From positions 496,001-560,000 of the forward strand of contig CANKYU010000001.1 of assembly GCA_947488295.1 (NCBI GenBank): a stretch of 64,000 nucleotides of DNA. Reading direction: 5' to 3'. The DNA is from an uncultured Anderseniella sp. Lineage in GTDB: Bacteria; Pseudomonadota; Alphaproteobacteria; Rhizobiales; Aestuariivirgaceae. Both the position numbers and the translations under genes were made by a program. The notes beneath the pieces are model-generated. The model was given only the letters and a program-made list of their open reading frames with translations, searched no databases and had not been told where the DNA came from. The stretch's first letter is position 1, and every line of letters begins with the position of its first letter. Below are positions 63,281 through 64,000 of this stretch, in pieces.

Positions 63281-64000
63281 ATGACTGCTGAAGCGCATGA
63301 CGCGTCGGTGCACGACACAATTCCAAAACTGTTATTGCGAAATGCAAAGGTCAGAGGCGCACGTCCCGCGATGCGTGAGAAGGATCTGGGCATCTGGCAG
63401 ACCTGGAGCTGGGCTGACACGTTGACGGAAATCCGTGACCTTGCCCTGGGGCTGCGGGCCCTGGGCCTCAAGCGCGGTGACCGGGTGGCCATTGTCGGCG
63501 ACAACCGGCCCCGGCTGTACTGGGCGATCTGTTCGGCCCAGTCGCTCGGCGCGATTCCGGTACCGGTGTACCAGGACTCGGTTGCAGAAGAGATGGGCTA
63601 TGTGCTCGATCATGCCGGCGTCAAGTTTGCCGTGGTGGAAAATCAGGAGCAGGTCGACAAACTTCTGGAAATTCGCGAGACCTACAAGGACCTGAAGGAA
63701 ATTGTGTTCGACGAGGAACGCGGTCTGCAGAATTACGATGTTGACGGTGTGCGCTCGTACGAGGCGGTACAGCAACTTGGCCGCGACAGCGATGACGGTG
63801 AAGATGTGTGGCGCGGCGAGATTGCCGAGGGCAAGGCCGACGACACCGCGATCATCCTGTACACATCAGGCACGACGGGCCGACCCAAGGGAGTGGTGCT
63901 GACGCAAGGTGCGTGTGTGTGGGCAGCAGACACGGCAGAGCAATTCGACAGCCTGACTGAGAACGACGAGGTGATCGCCTATCTGCCGATGGCGTGGGTC
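63281..64000 (+). CDS. AMP-forming long-chain acyl-CoA synthetase (3' end outside window)
   Basis: The first ~240 residues of an AMP-binding enzyme that activates a carboxylic acid to acyl-CoA. WQTWSWADTLTEIRDLALGLRALGL begins the fold, and the P-loop ILYTSGTTGRPKGVVLT lies at about 63854-63902. The frame is open to the window end. ATGs at 63227 and 63239 are in frame and could be the start; 63281 fits the family best. Upstream neighbours (Crp regulator, 2-oxo acid oxidoreductase) fit CoA-thioester metabolism. Confidence 0.9.
   Translation, partial: MTAEAHDASVHDTIPKLLLRNAKVRGARPAMREKDLGIWQTWSWADTLTEIRDLALGLRALGLKRGDRVAIVGDNRPRLYWAICSAQSLGAIPVPVYQDSVAEEMGYVLDHAGVKFAVVENQEQVDKLLEIRETYKDLKEIVFDEERGLQNYDVDGVRSYEAVQQLGRDSDDGEDVWRGEIAEGKADDTAIILYTSGTTGRPKGVVLTQGACVWAADTAEQFDSLTENDEVIAYLPMAWV

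Overview
The window looks like a chromosomal segment of a heterotrophic alphaproteobacterium, most likely of the Rhizobiales/Hyphomicrobiales type and possibly marine. The pointers are high-GC coding DNA, densely packed operons with ATGA/TGATG overlaps, a DUF1127 small protein, a GcvA-type LysR regulator, TRAP transport, a rplM-rpsI pair, a COX15-type heme A synthase and a complete thiCOSGEFD operon behind a TPP riboswitch. No tRNA, rRNA, CRISPR array, integrase or insertion-sequence transposase was seen. The genus cannot be fixed from sequence reading alone.

Layout, left half. 1-5179: the 3' part of an aerobic CO dehydrogenase cluster, coxL (form I signature AYRCSFR)-coxD-coxE-coxF-coxG. 5180-7015: a gene-poor stretch with a small repeat ORF and a stand-alone Mur-ligase protein resembling the C-terminal half of cyanophycin synthetase. 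7244-12702: an NCS2 purine/pyrimidine permease, a GH13_18 sugar phosphorylase, and a convergent phosphatase/synthase pair for glucosyl- (or mannosyl-) glycerate; together these look like a make-and-break cassette for a compatible solute. 12986-21697: a large secreted propeller/DUF11 protein facing a tight operon of 56-aa leader ORF, ECF sigma factor, one-TM anti-sigma factor, secreted subtilase and FAD monooxygenase. The extracytoplasmic domain of the anti-sigma factor reads like the subtilase prodomain, so this is my best candidate for an undescribed signalling module. 21890-31362: rplM-rpsI, a thioesterase, a crotonase/VOC/CoA-binding operon, O-acetylhomoserine sulfhydrylase, a degenerate GT51 protein whose C-terminus is encoded by a palindromic repeat, ctaA, and a TPR/2OG-oxygenase protein.

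Layout, right half. 31371-39685: dusA, a methyltransferase-like gene, and the riboswitch-controlled thiamine operon. 39835-44157: a MarR regulator with an enamidase-like amidohydrolase and a class V aminotransferase, then GFA-type and transglutaminase-like proteins. 44159-48000: a LysR regulator, two small proteins, an FMN 2-hydroxy-acid dehydrogenase and a class I glutamine-amidotransferase hydrolase. 48303-53244: a TakP/FcbT-type TRAP transporter whose two membrane subunits are both enlarged; DctM carries about 325 extra residues that are largely coiled coil. 53255-58625: an SDR, a 264-bp element with 32-bp terminal inverted repeats (MITE-like), an acyl-CoA dehydrogenase, a secreted C39-like cysteine-peptidase candidate, and chrA with a rhodanese-ChrB fusion. 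58912-64000: a fused indolepyruvate:ferredoxin oxidoreductase, a Crp/Fnr regulator and the start of an AMP-forming acyl-CoA synthetase.

Metabolic picture: CO as an auxiliary electron donor, uptake of 2-oxo or 2-hydroxy acids by TRAP, CoA-thioester catabolism, autonomous thiamine synthesis and an organic-solute stress response. A 57-bp near-duplicate of the rpsI 3' end and terminator lies after coxG. The two copies bracket about 17 kb in direct orientation, which may mark the ends of an acquired block.
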